Assembly: GCF_900107045.1 (NCBI RefSeq)
Contig: NZ_FNON01000005.1
Span: 620,001-684,000, forward strand
Reading direction: 5' to 3'
Source: Amycolatopsis xylanica
Lineage (GTDB): Bacteria; Actinomycetota; Actinomycetes; Mycobacteriales; Pseudonocardiaceae
DNA length: 64,000 nucleotides
Positions 40,780 to 49,585 of the stretch are shown here, one piece after another. The position numbers were made by a program, and so were the translations under genes. Every line of letters starts with the position of its first letter. Within the stretch, counting starts at the first letter, position 1. The notes beneath the pieces were generated by a model that did no database searches, was not told where the DNA came from, and saw only the letters and a list, made by a program, of their open reading frames with translations.

Positions 40780-41951
40780 TCCTGCAGCGCGGTGGCGAGC
40801 CGAGCGGTGAGCTCCTCCGCGACGGCGCCCGCCGAATGCCGCAGTGCCTCGGACGGAATGGATTCCTCGGCGTCGAACCGAATCCGGACCCGTTGCTGCA
40901 ACGGGAAAGTGATTGTTGTCGCGGACGGGTCGGGACGGCCCAGCCGGACGAGTCCGACCGGGTCCATGCCGATCGTGGGAGCGACCGAGTCCGCGAGGGG
41001 AAGGTCGATCCCGGTGAGTAGGCCGAGCATCCGGCCCAGGTGCTCGGTGAGGTCCGCCTCGTCGAGCACAGACCCGATTTGGTCGAGGGGAAGCTGGAAC
41101 CAGCACGATCGTTGCCCGGATCGGTGGACCGCGACGCCGGTCCCTGTCGCCCGATCGGTGGAATTGGCCCACACCGCGGTGTCGGACGAGCTGACTTCGA
41201 GCCCTTCGGCCGGTGTGAAGAACCCTTGCTCCCGCCCGAGTGCCGGCAACGAAATCGTTTGGAGTTCCTTGACGCCATGCCGAAAGCCAGGAGTGACCGG
41301 CACGAGGTGAAGTTCGACGGTGGCGCCCTGTGGGTGGTAGTCCGCGGCGGTCAGTTCGGAACGCCAGATCACCGGAAGCGGCTCTGGCAGAGGCGTCCAC
41401 GTCAGCGACGGCTCGGCATGCACCGCGCCCGGCCCTGTCTGCGGCGGGAGCACCGGAAGGGTGCCCAGTGGCGGCCGAATGTGCGCGGCCTGGCGGGTGA
41501 GCGCGCGGAGCAGGGACTCCGTGCCCGCGGGAGTCAGCGAAGTGATCGGGTAGCGGTCCGCCGCGCGGGGCTGCAGGAACAACGGGATCTCGTCGATTTC
41601 ATGTCCGGGTAGCAGCACGGGCAGGATCTTCGCGGTCCATTTCGCGCGATCACCCTGCAGCAGGTCACGCAGGATCGCCGCTTCGGCCTGGCCGCCGCGA
41701 TTCCGGTCATTCGGGCCGAACCCGTCGCCCATTCTCCGGTAGCCCGCCGACGCGACAACGATGACGTAGTCCATCTCCGGTATGTGCCGTGCCATCCACG
41801 CTTGCCAGTCCTGCCGGTCGACCCCCGCCCATACGTCTATTACGACATCAATTCCGTGCCGCGTGAGAAAAGTGGCGAAGTCGAGAACGTCGGCACAATG
41901 CCGGTCGTCGTCGTGGGTGTACGAGAGGAAAACCCGGGGGCTCTGCGGCAC
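40776..41951 (-). CDS. SEFIR (TIR-like) domain protein, candidate effector
   Basis: A 391-residue protein. Residues 5-150 are a SEFIR domain: RVFLSYTHDDDRHCADVLDF, GIDVVIDVWAGVDRQDWQAW, YVIVVASAGYRRMGD, NRGGQAEAAILRDLL, then ILPVLLPGHEIDEIPLFLQ. Glu in GGQAEAAIL occupies the place of the catalytic Glu of TIR NADases by my manual alignment. Residues ~165-391 form an unrecognised alpha/beta domain (TVELHLVPVTPGFRHGVKEL; GQRSCWFQLPLDQIGSVLDE). GTG 41951 is preceded at 6 bases by TATCGT, so the transcript is probably leaderless. It is divergent from the SEFIR-pseudokinase operon. An NAD-depleting or signalling effector is an inference. Confidence 0.85.
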   Translation of the reverse strand: MPQSPRVFLSYTHDDDRHCADVLDFATFLTRHGIDVVIDVWAGVDRQDWQAWMARHIPEMDYVIVVASAGYRRMGDGFGPNDRNRGGQAEAAILRDLLQGDRAKWTAKILPVLLPGHEIDEIPLFLQPRAADRYPITSLTPAGTESLLRALTRQAAHIRPPLGTLPVLPPQTGPGAVHAEPSLTWTPLPEPLPVIWRSELTAADYHPQGATVELHLVPVTPGFRHGVKELQTISLPALGREQGFFTPAEGLEVSSSDTAVWANSTDRATGTGVAVHRSGQRSCWFQLPLDQIGSVLDEADLTEHLGRMLGLLTGIDLPLADSVAPTIGMDPVGLVRLGRPDPSATTITFPLQQRVRIRFDAEESIPSEALRHSAGAVAEELTARLATALQD

Positions 41952-42074
41952 CCGAAGACGATAGCAATGGCCCGCGCGGAGTTGACAAATACCCGACAAC
42001 TTGCCGATTCGGCTGCGCGCGCGTCCGCGATTGTGGAAGGGTTTCGTCTTCCTGTGATCATCTCCGAAAGGATC

Positions 42075-43487
42075 ATGAACGTGCCGGAGCCGGGGGAGGC
42101 TCGCCGCGCGCCGAGGGTGTCCGTGTTCTACGCGACGGACAGCCCGGGCCATGAACGGCAAGTGCTGGAATTCGCCACCTTTCTGCGGAAAGGGGCCGGT
42201 GTCGACGCACGGCTCGACAAATGGGAGGAAACCGAGCGGCGTGACTGGGTGATCTGGCTTGGCGAGCAGCTGAAGGTCGCGGATTTCGTGCTGTTCATCG
42301 CCTCGCCCGAGCACAAGCGCCTCGCTGAGACCGGAGTGTCCGCCGAACACGGGCACGCGCATGTCGCCGCCGCTATGCTGAGGGACAGCGTCAGTGGGGA
42401 TCTGCCCGGTCAGACCCGCCGGATCCTGCCGGTGCTGCTGCCGGGACACGGCACCGGCGAGATCCCGCACTTCCTGTTCCCGAACTCGACCACGAAGTAC
42501 GTGATCCCCGAGTTCACCCTCGACGGCGTGGCGAGCCTGCTGCAGGCGCTGGCCGGACGGCCACGGCACGTGCTGCCGCCGCTGGGCGTGTTCAGGCCGC
42601 CGCCACCCGACGCGTTGTTCATCGCCAGTGCCGCGCCCGCCGCGCCCGCCGGACGCGTGCTGGCCGTCGGCGCCGAAACCGCGATCGGTGCGACCCACTA
42701 CCTGGTGCACGCCGAGGACTTCGAGGAGGAACCGACACTCGACGGGGCGGCGGTGCTCCGCCGGGCGCGGGCCATGAACCTCGCCGATCCAGGCGAACAC
42801 GTGTGGCTGCGGCAGCTCGAGATCAAGCACGAGAGCCCGGCGGCGACGGAAGCGTTCGAAGCTCTCAAGCGCGAGCACAAGCAACTCGTCGCCTTCGACG
42901 GCAGGCGCAAGGGGCTGCCGCGGGCACTGGGCCACGTCCCTGACGGGCACGTCACCACCCTGATCACCGCGTGGCCCGGACCAGCGGGCGCCACCTTGGC
43001 CGCTGACGTGCCGCGGCCCGGCGAAGCCGCCGACCCGATGTGGGCGTGCCGTCTCTTGTGGGGCTTGTCGGATCTCTGCGGCGCTGTGGCCGAGCTGCAT
43101 CACCGCGGCGTCGCGCATCGCGCGCTCGGCCCGTCGGCGATCGTCCGCCGTGACGACGGCGGGCTCGCCCTGCGCGACCTCGGGCTCGCTGCCTGGCCGC
43201 AGCGGCCGGGCGAGGGCCCGGATCTCTGCCGCGCGCCGGAACAGGGCCGCAGGCACAACGCCGCCACCGGCCCGTGGACCGACGTCTACCGGCTCGCGGC
43301 GCTGGTGTATCACCTGGTGACCGGGTACCCGCCCGATCCGCCGCTGCCGATGCGGACCCAGGCGCCCTGGCTGGCGGAGCGCGTCGCCGCCATCGTGCAC
43401 GCCGCGCTCGACCCCGCCCCGGCCGCGCGGCCGGGGCTTTCCGACCTGGCCGCGGCGCTGAAAGCCGCACAAGCGTTCATCGTCTGA
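42075..43487 (+). CDS. SEFIR-pseudokinase fusion protein
   Basis: A 470-residue protein. Residues ~14-165 are a SEFIR domain paralogous to the neighbour's (LEFATFLRKGAGVDARLDKW, RRDWVIWLGEQ, RILPVLLPGHGTGEIPHFL), but the putative catalytic Glu is replaced by Val and the first strand reads VSVFYATD instead of VFLSYTHD. Residues ~195-465 are kinase-like. The catalytic loop is HRGVAHRALGPSAIV near 345, where HRD-KxxN becomes HRA-GxxA, the DFG position is DLG near 366, and APEQ and WTDVYRLAALVYHLVTG follow. Loss of the catalytic Asp and Asn predicts a pseudokinase. ATG 42075 follows GAAAGGATC. The helicase gene starts 12 bases later. Confidence 0.85.
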   Translation: MNVPEPGEARRAPRVSVFYATDSPGHERQVLEFATFLRKGAGVDARLDKWEETERRDWVIWLGEQLKVADFVLFIASPEHKRLAETGVSAEHGHAHVAAAMLRDSVSGDLPGQTRRILPVLLPGHGTGEIPHFLFPNSTTKYVIPEFTLDGVASLLQALAGRPRHVLPPLGVFRPPPPDALFIASAAPAAPAGRVLAVGAETAIGATHYLVHAEDFEEEPTLDGAAVLRRARAMNLADPGEHVWLRQLEIKHESPAATEAFEALKREHKQLVAFDGRRKGLPRALGHVPDGHVTTLITAWPGPAGATLAADVPRPGEAADPMWACRLLWGLSDLCGAVAELHHRGVAHRALGPSAIVRRDDGGLALRDLGLAAWPQRPGEGPDLCRAPEQGRRHNAATGPWTDVYRLAALVYHLVTGYPPDPPLPMRTQAPWLAERVAAIVHAALDPAPAARPGLSDLAAALKAAQAFIV

Positions 43488-43499
43488 GGAGTGTGCTGG

Positions 43500-46406
43500 G
43501 TGCATCGTGACGTCGTGCTGCCCGGAGCGATCTTCCTGGTGCCGGGAAGATCGCTCGACGACAACATCCGCCGCTACGCCCGCGATTATCTCGGCCTGCC
43601 TGCCGGGCTCGGGCAGATCATCACCGATCTCAACGCCCGCCGCGACGGCGTGCCCGCCACGATCACCCGCTCCAACCAGGGGCTGAGCTTCCGGCTCTAC
43701 ACTGACGCGTACACCGTCCTGCTCAACCCGAGCAAGAACGGCGACGGCTACTGGGTGTCGACCACCATCCCACTGCGGCTTTGGGACCACGAGCGCCTGT
43801 CGCACGGCTTCCTGCTGATCCGCACGCGATGGATCGCGGTGTCCGATATCAGGCAGATCCCGCCGGGTACCTCGTCGCGCTGGCCGGAAATGAACCGCGC
43901 ATGGGACGAACTGGACATCGAGCACGCGGATCGGCGTGAAGTGCCCGCCCTCTCCCCGGCGCACACGCGGTTCCTCGACACCGTGGATCAGGTGATCACC
44001 GTGACCAACCGGGTCGAGGAGAACCGGAACAGGTCAGCGCCGGTGTATCCGTATCGCGCGGTCGAACCCGCGGGTGAGCGGAGGTACAGCGCGAAATCCG
44101 TCTACGTGTTCCGGGTGCTCGGTGACCGGCGGCCGGAACGGGCGGCCTTCGTCCAGATCCGGGGCGAATCCGAGCAGCGCGGCCGGGTGCTGCGTGCCGG
44201 CGACGACGGCGTGACGGTCGGGTTCGACGAGTCGGTTGCCTGGGATCGGCTCGCGCAGCAAGGAGTACTGGAAGAGAGTTCCACCAACATCGTCACGGTC
44301 AAGCGCCGTGAAGCCGTCGAGCTGCTGCGTACCCGGCGTGCGCGCAACCATCGTCTGCTGACCTCACTGGTCGACCAGCAGGTCACGCGGATCCGCGCCG
44401 ATGCCCGGACACCGGGCGAGGCACTCGACGAAGATCAGCTCTCGGCGTTCCGGCACGCGCTGGCCGTCGAGGACCTGCTGGTGGTGCTGGGACCGCCGGG
44501 AACCGGCAAGACCAGGGTCATCAGCCAGATCGCCCGCGCGTGCGCGCTGGATCCGGCGGCGGGACCGGTGCTCGTCACCTCGCACACGAACCGCGCGGTG
44601 GACAACGTGCTGGGCAAGCTTCCCCGTGATGTCGTGGTCGTGCGGGTCGGCAACGAAGGCAGTGTCGGCGCCGAAGGCAAGCCGTTCCTGCTGGAGCAGT
44701 TCGTCGCGCAGGTACGCGGTGAGGCCGTTTCCACGGCGAACGCGGCCTTGCGGTCGTACGAAGGACTGCCGACCGCCCACCGCTGGCTCGGCGAACTCGG
44801 TATCCGCGTCGGCGGCCTTCGGATCGCGATCGAGACGGAATCCCTTGCCGCCGCTGAACTTCAGCGTGTGCGACTGGCCTGCGGTGGCTCCGCGGCCGCC
44901 GCGGTGACCAGGCTGACCGGCCAGATCGCGGCAAGCGGCCAAGTGCTGACGCGACGGCAGGGCAAGCTGTCCCGGTTGATCGAGCGCGATGCCAGGGCAC
45001 GAGGGCGGCGGCTGTTCGGCCCGCTCACCGACGCACTGGCCACCGCGCGCGGCAAGCGGATCGTCAAGCGGCAGACCGAGGTCAACGAGCTGACAGCCGC
45101 GGGGGAAAGGCTGCGGGGCGCACTCGCCGAGGCGGAATCGGCGCTGGACGAGGTCACCGGGAACCTGCCGCCGGTCCAGGCGGCCCGGCAGGCGTTCCAG
45201 CAGGCCGTGGGTCACCGCGACCAAACCAAGAAGGCGGCTTTCCAAGCCGTGCGGGGAATTCAGGCCGCGGTCGGACGGGCAGGCTCGTTTCCGGCGGTGG
45301 TGGATGGTCCGGACAACGGCATGGTGTTCGGCAAGCTGGCAGAGCTGCATGCCGGGCTCGGCCCATGGCTGGCGATGCTGGAGCGTCGCGCGAAGTTGCT
45401 CGGCGAATGGCACAAGGAGGTCGCGGGCGCGACCGAGCAGCTCAGCACCGAGCTGGTCCGCTACGCCGATGTCGTCGGCGCCACGTGCATCGGATCCGCT
45501 ACCAGCAAAGAGATCGCCGAGGTGCCTTTCGACCTGGTCATCGTCGACGAGGCCGGTCAGATCGCCACCCCCGACGTGCTGGTGCCCCTCGTCCGCGGCA
45601 GGCGGGCCGTGCTGGTCGGCGATCACCGCCAGCTGCCGCCCGTGGTCGACACCGAGCTGAACGCCGCGACCAAGACGGGCGATCCCGAGGTGCGCGACAT
45701 GCTGATGATCAGCACGCTGGAGTCACTGGTCGGGAAGCTGCCACGGGACCACATCGTGCCGTTGACACGTCAGCGGCGGATGCCCCGGGAGATCGCGGAC
45801 TTCATCTCGGAAGCGTTCTACGACGGCACCTTGAAGACGATGGTCACCAGGATCCACGACAGTTCGCTGTTCCGGAGCCCGCTGGCGTTCGTCGACACCT
45901 CCCAGCTGCCCGAGTCGCGGCGGCGGGAGCGGGCGGTGCCCGGCGGCGGGACGATCAACCAGGCGGAGGCGCACCTGCTGACCAGGCTCGCGGTCCACTA
46001 CCAGCGACGTGGTGAGGAGTGGGCGCTGATCGTGCCCTACAAGGCACAGGTCAAGCTGATCAAGGAGTTGCTCGTCCGGGAGATCCCGGACAACGAGGTG
46101 GTCGACGCCAACGTCGGCTCCGTCGATGCGTTCCAAGGCGGGGAAAGGGACGTGATCCTCTACGGATTCACCCGCAGCAACGCGCTGCGCAAGGTCGGCT
46201 TCCTCGACGAACTCCGCCGCGCCAACGTCGCGTTCACCCGAGCCAAGCACCAGCTGGTACTGGTCGGCGACATGGACACCCTGAGCAAAGCGACCGACCT
46301 GAATTTCCGGCGGCTGGCGGAGTCGTTGCGCGATCACGTCTTGAGCCACGGTGACGTGTGCCATTACGCCGCTGTGCTGACCAGGCTGGAGGACGAGCAC
46401 GCGTGA
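43500..46406 (+). CDS. Superfamily 1 (Upf1/Dna2-like) helicase with novel N-terminal region
   Basis: A 968-residue protein. Residues ~1-320 are an unrecognised N-terminal region (LPGAIFLVPGRSLDDNIRRY; FVQIRGESEQRGRVL). The SF1B helicase core follows: Walker A LGPPGTGKTRVI near 330, a ~340-residue helical insertion, Walker B IVDEAGQIA near 681, motif III LVGDHRQLPPVV, motif IV LTRQRRMP, motif V VDAFQGGERDVILY near 873, and motif VI ANVAFTRAKHQLVLVGD. All ATPase motifs look intact. GTG 43500 lies 8 bases after GAGGAG; a GTG three codons earlier overlaps the RBS. Its stop overlaps the next start (GTGA). It probably remodels nucleic acid in the island system. Confidence 0.88.
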   Translation: MHRDVVLPGAIFLVPGRSLDDNIRRYARDYLGLPAGLGQIITDLNARRDGVPATITRSNQGLSFRLYTDAYTVLLNPSKNGDGYWVSTTIPLRLWDHERLSHGFLLIRTRWIAVSDIRQIPPGTSSRWPEMNRAWDELDIEHADRREVPALSPAHTRFLDTVDQVITVTNRVEENRNRSAPVYPYRAVEPAGERRYSAKSVYVFRVLGDRRPERAAFVQIRGESEQRGRVLRAGDDGVTVGFDESVAWDRLAQQGVLEESSTNIVTVKRREAVELLRTRRARNHRLLTSLVDQQVTRIRADARTPGEALDEDQLSAFRHALAVEDLLVVLGPPGTGKTRVISQIARACALDPAAGPVLVTSHTNRAVDNVLGKLPRDVVVVRVGNEGSVGAEGKPFLLEQFVAQVRGEAVSTANAALRSYEGLPTAHRWLGELGIRVGGLRIAIETESLAAAELQRVRLACGGSAAAAVTRLTGQIAASGQVLTRRQGKLSRLIERDARARGRRLFGPLTDALATARGKRIVKRQTEVNELTAAGERLRGALAEAESALDEVTGNLPPVQAARQAFQQAVGHRDQTKKAAFQAVRGIQAAVGRAGSFPAVVDGPDNGMVFGKLAELHAGLGPWLAMLERRAKLLGEWHKEVAGATEQLSTELVRYADVVGATCIGSATSKEIAEVPFDLVIVDEAGQIATPDVLVPLVRGRRAVLVGDHRQLPPVVDTELNAATKTGDPEVRDMLMISTLESLVGKLPRDHIVPLTRQRRMPREIADFISEAFYDGTLKTMVTRIHDSSLFRSPLAFVDTSQLPESRRRERAVPGGGTINQAEAHLLTRLAVHYQRRGEEWALIVPYKAQVKLIKELLVREIPDNEVVDANVGSVDAFQGGERDVILYGFTRSNALRKVGFLDELRRANVAFTRAKHQLVLVGDMDTLSKATDLNFRRLAESLRDHVLSHGDVCHYAAVLTRLEDEHA

Positions 46407-47614
46407 AGAAGAACGTGATGCCCTACCCGATCGAGCGCGCGCTCGAGGACGTCGTGTTCGGCAGGGGACTGGAGCCGGCCAGAGCCTGCCGCCTGTTCCT
46501 GCCGGTCTGGCAGGTCGAGGTGAAGTCGACCACCACCGAGGGGCGGCCGTACGAGCTGATCGACCGGTACCTGGAACGCGGGATCGCCGAAGGCGCACTG
46601 TCCACAGTGGCAGATCTCGCCCGGTTCTTCGGACTGGACGAGCCGGTGGTCGACCGCGCGGTGCGGTTCCTGGTCGCGATCGAGCACCTGCACGTGTCCG
46701 ACGGCAGGCTGACGCTGACCGAACTCGGCGCCCGGTCCCATCGCGACCAGGTGAGTTACCGCGTCACCAAAGAGGATCGGCGCAAGCTTTACTTCGACGG
46801 ATTCGGTTCGCGGCCGCTCAGCCGCCGGTACTACGACGCGGGCACGGTGACCTTCCTCGCCGGGCACGAAGTCGGAGAACACAGCCGTTTCCTGCCGCTG
46901 ACCACGGTCACCGGCTTCCGGCGTGAGGCGCTGGCCGAACTGGCGGCGCTGCCCGACCGTGCGCACTACAACCTGCCCGTGCGGATCGACGGTCCGGAAA
47001 GTTTGGGGGAGGAGTGCGTCTTCCTGCCGGTCTACGTCGTGCGCGCGGTCGACTCTCGCGGCGCACGACTGCTGGTCTACAGCCAGGCCGGGGACGAAGC
47101 CGACCCAGACCTGGGCGCGATCGTCGAACGGACCGTCACGATCGCCGCGGCTCTCGACAACGAGGAGCGCGGAGCGCGGCCCGATGAAGAGGAGCGCAAG
47201 ATCCTCTCGTGGCTGGAGAAGAAGGGCGTCGACGGTAAGCCCGTTCGTCAGCGCCATGGGTCATGGCAGGTCGTCCTGCCTTCTTCAGCCTTCGCGCCCG
47301 GCGGCTCTGTCCAGCTGAACAAGCTGGGGTCATTCGAGCTGTTCGACAGCGCGCTCGTTCATTTGTGGTGCGAGGATGAGCAGGTCAGGACGAAGGCGTT
47401 GCTGTCGAGACTGCAGGCTTACCTCGGGCCGTGGCTTCGTGGACGCGCGCGCGACGTCGAGGGCCGGATCAGCCGGATCGCGCGGCAGCTCGGCTTCGAC
47501 GGGCTGGATGTGGCCGATGTCCAGGAAATGGCCGAACGAGCCGGAAACAGAACGCTGGTCGGTAAACTGCAGGCGCTGACGGCCGACGAAAAGGACAATT
47601 CCGGGGCAGTGTGA
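46403..47614 (+). CDS. Island protein of unknown function with possible winged helix
   Basis: A 403-residue soluble protein I cannot place in a family. Residues ~50-115 look like a winged-helix domain (LSTVADLARFFGLDEPVVDR, then a strand pair VSDGRLTLTELG). A beta-rich middle (YYDAGTVTFLAGHEVGEHSR; ECVFLPVYVVRAVDSRGARL) and a helical C-terminus (VEGRISRIARQLGFDGLDVA) follow. GTG 46403 overlaps the helicase stop by 4 bases, so helicase and this protein are co-translated and likely interact. A sensor or nucleic-acid-binding partner is a guess from layout only. Confidence 0.75.
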   Translation: MKKNVMPYPIERALEDVVFGRGLEPARACRLFLPVWQVEVKSTTTEGRPYELIDRYLERGIAEGALSTVADLARFFGLDEPVVDRAVRFLVAIEHLHVSDGRLTLTELGARSHRDQVSYRVTKEDRRKLYFDGFGSRPLSRRYYDAGTVTFLAGHEVGEHSRFLPLTTVTGFRREALAELAALPDRAHYNLPVRIDGPESLGEECVFLPVYVVRAVDSRGARLLVYSQAGDEADPDLGAIVERTVTIAAALDNEERGARPDEEERKILSWLEKKGVDGKPVRQRHGSWQVVLPSSAFAPGGSVQLNKLGSFELFDSALVHLWCEDEQVRTKALLSRLQAYLGPWLRGRARDVEGRISRIARQLGFDGLDVADVQEMAERAGNRTLVGKLQALTADEKDNSGAV

Positions 47615-47679
47615 CAGTCGCTGGCCACTTTTGTTCGAATGCTGTTTCACCTGCTCACCGGGGCTATGTTCTCCGGGCT

Positions 47680-49527
47680 ATGACAACCTCATTCTCGATA
47701 CCCCGCGAGCTTCACCTGGCGGATGTGAATCCCTTTCTGTCGATCACCGTGCTCGAATGTGTCGGCGACGATGTCGATGTCGCTTTCAAGGAGTTCCAGC
47801 GTTTTCTGCGGAAAACGGCGAACGACCGTGGCCGCGCGAACGCGGTGAACGTCTGGTCGGAACGGACCGTGGGCGCCAGGGAGGTCGTCGACGAGGTCGG
47901 TGTGCTCGGCGACTTCGGGTTCGACGGGCTCTTCTTCATCGCCAGGGAGCTGGTGCGCGTGCCGGGCTGGGCGAGCAAGGAGTCCGGGCTGGCCGACGTG
48001 TGCCAGCAGCTGATGATGGCGCTGCGCCGGAATCGGCTGGTAGCGGTGTACGGCGAGGTGCCGAGTTCCGAAAGGCTGCAGACCTGGGTGCGGCGGACCG
48101 GAACGTTCCGGTTCGTCTCGCAGCCGGTGCTGGCCGCCACGTTCAACGGCGACGCGCGGATGGTGTGGATGCGCGGGATGCACCGGCGGCGGTTGACCAA
48201 GCCGGACAGCAAAGCGCTCGGCGGGCAGCGGGTGCAGGACACCTTGGACGGTCTTGACGACAGCACATTCGCTTTGGCCGCCGCCAAGTTCTTCTACGAG
48301 CCGGTGGACGACAAGGCGTTGCTGCGTGAGGTGATCACGGTGAACCCGGCCAAGTCGACCATTTCCTGGAAACGGACCTCCGATTTCCCGATGTTCCTGG
48401 CCGCGGCGGGCGAAGCGTTGGACATGCTGGAATTGGGGCTGGTGAGCGAAGCCGAACCGGAGCCGCCGTTCGTGGAGCTCGCCATCCCGGAGACCGATCT
48501 CGGCAAGGTGCGGGACGCCTTCGAGATCTCGGTGGCGGACGTGGACGGGGAACAGGCTGACTCGGCCGAGTACGAGGAACTGGCCGAGCGGGCGGAGCTA
48601 CTGCGCTCGGCGATAGTGGCGGTCCGCGAGGTCCCGGACTCGTCGGGCGTGCTCGTCGAAGTCGGACTCGACGGGGCGGTCGCGGGCACCCTGCTGCTCA
48701 AACCGATCAAGGTGGGCGACGGTGTCCAGCTGGACGTGCGCTACTCGGATGCGCCGAGCGCGGAACCGATCGCGAGGCGGATCAAGGAGGCCATCGGCGA
48801 CGGCGACCTGCTGACCGTGCACTACCAATCCGGGCACGCGTTCAACAACCGCCAGGTGTTCCGCGAGAATCTCAAGTCCGACGCTTTCCCCAATCTCGTC
48901 TTCGAAGATTTCACCGGCTACCGCGTCACGAAGGAGAAGCCCGCGCTCGTAAAGGGAAAGTCACTCCATGACGTCATCGGCGAGCCCGGCGACGACTCGC
49001 TGTTCGCCTGGGTGGTCAAGACCTTCGACAAGGGCTGGCTCCTGTGCGACGACGGTGCTGGCGAGGTCGCTGACTTCCTCCACCTCGCCGAAGACGGCAC
49101 GCTGACGGCGATCCACGTCAAGGCGGCCGGCAGCCACAGCCCCGATCGGCGCATCGCGGTCACCGCCTTCGAGGAAGTGGTGAGCCAGACGGTGAAGAAC
49201 ATCCGTCGCCTGCGCACCGACGACCTGCTCGCCCGGTTCGACGGCCCGCTACTCGCGACCCGCGCGGCATGGCATGACGGCGTGCGCGTCGCGGGCGCGG
49301 ACTTCCTCGACGAGCTGAAGGTGCGTGTCCCCAGCGATCACACGAAGGTGATCATCGTCCAGCCGCACCTGCTGGCGTCCGTGCACGACACGGCTCGCGA
49401 AGCCGCGCGCCTGGGCAAGACGACCAGGGACTCGGCCAGCCTCGCGTTGCTCGACGATCTGCTGCACCGGACCCGGAAGAGCGTGGTCACCCTGTGGGCG
49501 GACCTGATGGTCATCGGCTCCGCCTGA
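47680..49527 (+). CDS. Island protein, possible PD-(D/E)xK/Mrr-like nuclease domain
   Basis: A 615-residue protein of unknown family. The N-terminal half (about 1-300) has LADVNPFLSITVLECVGDDV and FDGLFFIARELVRVPGWASK. A central region follows, and the C-terminal part (about 450-490) has DDGAGEVADFLHL then LTAIHVKAAGS. The spacing Asp...His-x-Lys recalls Mrr-like nucleases, where the usual Glu/Asp of the ExK triad is replaced; this is tentative. ATG 47680 is chosen because TATGTT lies 9 bases upstream. A GTG at 47611 would overlap the previous stop (GTGA) and add 23 residues, so coupling remains possible. It is the last gene of the island. Confidence 0.75.
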   Translation: MTTSFSIPRELHLADVNPFLSITVLECVGDDVDVAFKEFQRFLRKTANDRGRANAVNVWSERTVGAREVVDEVGVLGDFGFDGLFFIARELVRVPGWASKESGLADVCQQLMMALRRNRLVAVYGEVPSSERLQTWVRRTGTFRFVSQPVLAATFNGDARMVWMRGMHRRRLTKPDSKALGGQRVQDTLDGLDDSTFALAAAKFFYEPVDDKALLREVITVNPAKSTISWKRTSDFPMFLAAAGEALDMLELGLVSEAEPEPPFVELAIPETDLGKVRDAFEISVADVDGEQADSAEYEELAERAELLRSAIVAVREVPDSSGVLVEVGLDGAVAGTLLLKPIKVGDGVQLDVRYSDAPSAEPIARRIKEAIGDGDLLTVHYQSGHAFNNRQVFRENLKSDAFPNLVFEDFTGYRVTKEKPALVKGKSLHDVIGEPGDDSLFAWVVKTFDKGWLLCDDGAGEVADFLHLAEDGTLTAIHVKAAGSHSPDRRIAVTAFEEVVSQTVKNIRRLRTDDLLARFDGPLLATRAAWHDGVRVAGADFLDELKVRVPSDHTKVIIVQPHLLASVHDTAREAARLGKTTRDSASLALLDDLLHRTRKSVVTLWADLMVIGSA

Positions 49528-49536
49528 CAGTTGGGG

Positions 49537-49580
49537 TCGTGAGCGTTGCGGGCGGTTCTAACCGCCCGCAACGCTCACGA
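49537..49580. repeat. Family-A hairpin, perfect 21-bp arms
   Basis: Left arm 49537-49557 and right arm 49560-49580 are exact reverse complements with a 2-base loop; the arm begins TCGTGAGCGTTGCGGGCGG. It sits between the convergent island operon and the ParA gene, followed by TTTT, and is probably a bidirectional terminator. Confidence 0.85.
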
Positions 49581-49585
49581 GCTTT

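Noticed and set aside
41952..43964. Long N-terminal extension of the minus-strand SEFIR protein
   Set aside because: It runs antisense to the SEFIR-pseudokinase gene and shows low-complexity Arg/Gly/His content; GTG 41951 begins right at the SEFIR domain.
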